DNA of 64,000 nt, taken from positions 1,761,482 through 1,825,481 of the forward strand of contig NZ_KB905899.1 of assembly GCF_000381085.1 (NCBI RefSeq), read 5' to 3'. The notes under the pieces were generated by a model, which searched no databases, was not told where the DNA came from, and saw only the letters and a program-made list of their open reading frames with translations. The translations under genes and the position numbers were made by a program. How positions within the stretch are numbered: position 1 is the first letter of the stretch; each line of letters starts with the position of its first letter. The stretch is from Thiomicrorhabdus arctica DSM 13458. GTDB lineage: Bacteria; Pseudomonadota; Gammaproteobacteria; Thiomicrospirales; Thiomicrospiraceae. Shown in pieces: positions 61,833-64,000 of this stretch.

Positions 61833-63146
61833 TTATTTATTTCTGTGGGTTGCGGCAATATCAAACCAAAAGCGCGCCTGAGACAAGTTAACATTCATTC
61901 CAGAGCCCTTTTGATACATTAATCCCAGCGAGTTTTGAGATTTTAAATTACCACGTAATGCAGCAAACTTATGCAACTTATACGCTTGCCCTAAATTAAT
62001 AGGCATGCCTATTCCTTTTTCAGAAAGCCGCGCTAAATTATTCGCAGCAAACGGATTGCCTTTTTTAACAGCGCGCTGGTACATACTGATCGCCATAGTA
62101 TAGGAAGGTTTCACAGATTTACCACGCTCATACATTAAACCGAGATTATTTTCAGCACGCGAATAGCCTCTCAAAGCGCAACGTTCATAAAGTTTGAAAG
62201 CCATGCTTAAATTCCCCTCGTCTTCATACATTAATGCTTGTCTAAAGATCGGGTATAAATAATTCTCGCTTGCTAAGATAGCAATAGGGTCTGCTGGCAT
62301 AGCTTGCTCGGATTCAACCAAACTTCTAAGCACCCATTTAGGAATGGGTCCTCCTTCCAACCATTTCTGTAGTTCGAGCAGACTTGGCCGTTTAAGAGGC
62401 TCCTTTTGAGTCATCCAAACAATTAGATTTCTCCACAAAACAGGCACTGTATTCAGTTTATGAATGGAGTGATGTACTTGCGCCCATAATTGCAGATTAG
62501 TATCTTCAACTTTATCTAATCGGTATATATGCTTCCCGGTCAAGGCATAATAAAGCGTACATCCTAACGAATAAATGTCACTCTTTTCATCAAGCAGACC
62601 ATTCAAACGTTCAGGCGGTGAATAGCGTTTATCTCCGACCATTATCTCCGCATCAAAAGAACTCAAAAAAGGAATGGATTGAGTCCAATCAATTAAGAAA
62701 TACTGTTTGGCACTCACCACAATATTAGTGGGCTTAATATCTCCATGGACAAATCCCACCTTATGAACCTTATCCAGTGTTGAAATCATGTTGACTAACA
62801 GTGTTTTAGTGCTCGTTGAAGACAAGGGCCCTTTTTTTTTAATCTGCTGTTTTAAATTGAACTTACTCTTATAGTCAAAAAACTGTAGATAATAAAGCCC
62901 TACTTTTCGTATTTCATTAAAATGAAAAAAATCAGAAAACTGATTCAAATAGTTCAGTAAATCTTTTTCGCGCTTAATTGAGTGATGATTACGAATATCA
63001 CTAATCACACGTACTATTTGTGATTTTTCACCTGCCGTTGATTGCTGTATAGCCTTATAAACAGAGCTAGCTCCGCCTTTACCGATCAGTTTAATTTTAC
63101 TTAAGTCGGATTGTCGTTGTAATACGGCTAAAATGTCATCTGACAT
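61833..63146 (-). CDS. Kinase-fold protein with Sel1 repeats (paralogue 2)
   Basis: 437 residues, same architecture and clear similarity to its downstream neighbour over the full length. The glycine loop is good (IGKGGASSVYKA, 21-32) and the catalytic loop keeps D136 and N141 (VHGDIKPTN). DFG reads D153-W-T, and the beta-3 lysine is again Arg (R46 in IVRVI). It may still be an atypical kinase, but the absence of the ATP-anchoring lysine makes standard activity doubtful. Four Sel1-like repeats (about 290-430) follow. It lies 85 bp from the adhesin gene's end, on the same strand. Confidence 0.88.
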   Translation of the reverse strand: MSDDILAVLQRQSDLSKIKLIGKGGASSVYKAIQQSTAGEKSQIVRVISDIRNHHSIKREKDLLNYLNQFSDFFHFNEIRKVGLYYLQFFDYKSKFNLKQQIKKKGPLSSTSTKTLLVNMISTLDKVHKVGFVHGDIKPTNIVVSAKQYFLIDWTQSIPFLSSFDAEIMVGDKRYSPPERLNGLLDEKSDIYSLGCTLYYALTGKHIYRLDKVEDTNLQLWAQVHHSIHKLNTVPVLWRNLIVWMTQKEPLKRPSLLELQKWLEGGPIPKWVLRSLVESEQAMPADPIAILASENYLYPIFRQALMYEDEGNLSMAFKLYERCALRGYSRAENNLGLMYERGKSVKPSYTMAISMYQRAVKKGNPFAANNLARLSEKGIGMPINLGQAYKLHKFAALRGNLKSQNSLGLMYQKGSGMNVNLSQARFWFDIAATHRNK

Positions 63147-63231
63147 TTTATCTTTTCTCCATCTCTGTTACACGATACCCAAAGAGGGAATTTAATTTCT
63201 TCCCCCCTTTAAGTAAATCCTAAACTAAATG

Positions 63232-64000
63232 CTAGTCATTTTGAAAATCAACGTTCATATCGTCAATATTAACCATGTTTTTATCCAGGGAATTATCTTG
63301 AATGTAAACAGTCGACTTATCATCTTCAGTTGAACTATCTCCATCAGAATCTATTGTTAATTTAGTATCATTCTCTTCGCCATCTCCATCACTGTCAATT
63401 TTGCCGAAATTCAAATAATCACTTAAATTTTCTTCTGATACGGCATCATCAGAGATGACCTCACTTAAATCTAAAGCATCATGTTCTGCATCAAAATCAG
63501 CAATCGATGTTACCGCGGGTCCAGCTGCAATAGCAAACAGGTCATCGGTAGAGCTACCGTACATGAAGTTATCTACTTCTCCAATATCCTTAGATCCTCC
63601 CGAACCGTCGTCTTTAGATCCAGTATCCTTAGATCCAGTATCCTTAGATCCAGTATCCTTAGATCCAGTATCCTTAGATCCGTTATCCTTAGATCCGTTA
63701 TCCTTAGATCCGTTATCCTTAGATCCATCATCTTTAGATCCGTTATCCTTAGATCCATTATCCTTAGATCCAGTATCCTTAGATCCGTTATCTTTAGATC
63801 CATTATCCTTAGATCCGTTATCTTTAGATCCATCGTCCTCAGAGCCTTGATGATCTATTATTTTAGTTGTAACTAAACCACTCGTTTCTAAATTCTCAAA
63901 ACCTCCACCAACAGTACCCACAATGCTCACATTGTAGTCTTCACTACCCTCCACAAAGGTATCCTCTGTTGTGTTGACGCTGATTGTAATTTCATCGCCA
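63232..64000 (-). CDS. C-terminus of a large secreted adhesin-like protein (5' end outside window)
   Basis: The frame is open to the window edge, so only the last 255 or so residues are seen. In order: a Calx-beta-like end (DEITISVNTTEDTFVEGSEDYNVSIVGTVGGGFENLETSGLVTTKIID), 15 tandem GSKD[N/T/D] pentapeptides, then a C-terminal region with STDDLFAI..SIADFDAEHDALDLSEVI and Asp-rich DSDGDGEEND and DSDGDSST loops. That pattern resembles the C-terminal targeting domain of type I-secreted, calcium-binding LapA/RTX-like adhesins. I infer a biofilm adhesin; no T1SS or LapD/G genes are in view, although c-di-GMP genes are abundant. Confidence 0.8.
   Translation of the reverse strand, partial: GDEITISVNTTEDTFVEGSEDYNVSIVGTVGGGFENLETSGLVTTKIIDHQGSEDDGSKDNGSKDNGSKDNGSKDTGSKDNGSKDNGSKDDGSKDNGSKDNGSKDNGSKDTGSKDTGSKDTGSKDTGSKDDGSGGSKDIGEVDNFMYGSSTDDLFAIAAGPAVTSIADFDAEHDALDLSEVISDDAVSEENLSDYLNFGKIDSDGDGEENDTKLTIDSDGDSSTEDDKSTVYIQDNSLDKNMVNIDDMNVDFQND
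63616..63840. repeat. 15-bp minisatellite, 15 copies (GSKDX)
   Basis: Fifteen in-phase 15-bp units AGATCC-NNN-TC[C/T]-TT on the plus strand (G-S-K-D-X on the coding strand). The variable codon gives Asn, Thr or Asp. Four consecutive GSKDT units and blocks of GSKDN show recent local duplication. The array is intact in frame and likely varies in copy number between strains. Confidence 0.95.

Noticed and set aside
63616..63840. Possible CRISPR array
   Set aside because: The period is 15 bp with no unique spacers, and the sequence is in-frame coding. No cas genes are present.
63455..63876. Plus-strand open frames of about 131 codons opposite the adhesin gene, with SLDPVSLDP- or ILRSS-type repeats
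   Set aside because: They are mirror images of the GSKD minisatellite: a 15-bp period keeps all frames open. There is no SD or start context, and the minus-strand frame has sensible domains.
63232..64000. Classical RTX nonapeptide repeats (GGxGxDxUx)
   Set aside because: Asp-rich loops are present, but the nonapeptide pattern is not, so I describe only a type I-secretion-like C-terminus.

Overview
The window looks like chromosome from a sulfur-oxidising gammaproteobacterium of the Thiomicrospira / Hydrogenovibrio / Thiomicrorhabdus kind. The reasons are a soxCD pair beside a full molybdenum-cofactor cluster, a gammaproteobacterial hemCDXY operon, qmcA, priA, mnmC, tmcA and purU, moderate GC by eye, and many c-di-GMP proteins. 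The genus is inferred. I saw no rRNA, tRNA, insertion sequence, prophage or CRISPR array.

Layout. 0.1-3.0 kb: an SMR transporter, two lipoproteins and the qmcA/nfeD pair. 3.1-8.2 kb: a cytochrome P460-type protein, a two-component system and priA. 8.4-16.1 kb: an RcnB-like secreted protein, TRAP permeases without a binding protein, and two tandem GGDEF-EAL proteins. 16.2-19.2 kb: a DEAD-box helicase behind a long structured leader, and a GlcG/HbpS-like protein. 19.4-26.0 kb (minus strand): soxC-soxD-moaA-moaD-moaE-moeA-moaC-GIY-YIG, a sulfur dehydrogenase with the genes for its Mo cofactor. 26.8-33.3 kb: hemB-aroE, a gamma-carbonic-anhydrase-like protein, two PilZ proteins, glutathione reductase and a peroxiredoxin-glutaredoxin fusion. 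33.4-51.2 kb: an HI0933 flavoprotein, a diguanylate cyclase, a CinA-like protein, thiD, mnmC, a rhodanese, a GGDEF-EAL protein, tmcA, purU, xthA, a flavin reductase and pldA. 51.4-59.6 kb: hemCDXY, a lipoprotein thioredoxin, argH, rsuA and apt. 59.8-64 kb: two Sel1-repeat kinase-like paralogues with altered catalytic residues, and the C-terminus of a large type I-secreted, adhesin-like protein with a 15-bp minisatellite.

The strongest unexplained signal is a short palindrome, ACCAGGCCTGGT. It is present 11 times intact, plus about six decayed copies, where well under one copy is expected by chance. It lies at gene ends, between genes and in-frame inside genes. Inside genes it always reads as one of two peptides, QAW(S) or PGLV. 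Several copies are the core of longer perfect palindromes: 42 bp at the aroE stop, 24 bp in the GIY-YIG gene and 20 bp in mnmC. At least one, after argH, looks like a working terminator. It behaves like an uncharacterised genome-wide element: an uptake or recognition sequence, a binding site, or a terminator family that spread into genes.

The second theme is c-di-GMP signalling: four GGDEF or GGDEF-EAL proteins and two PilZ proteins. Three of the four GGDEF domains carry motif changes, so only one is a confident cyclase.
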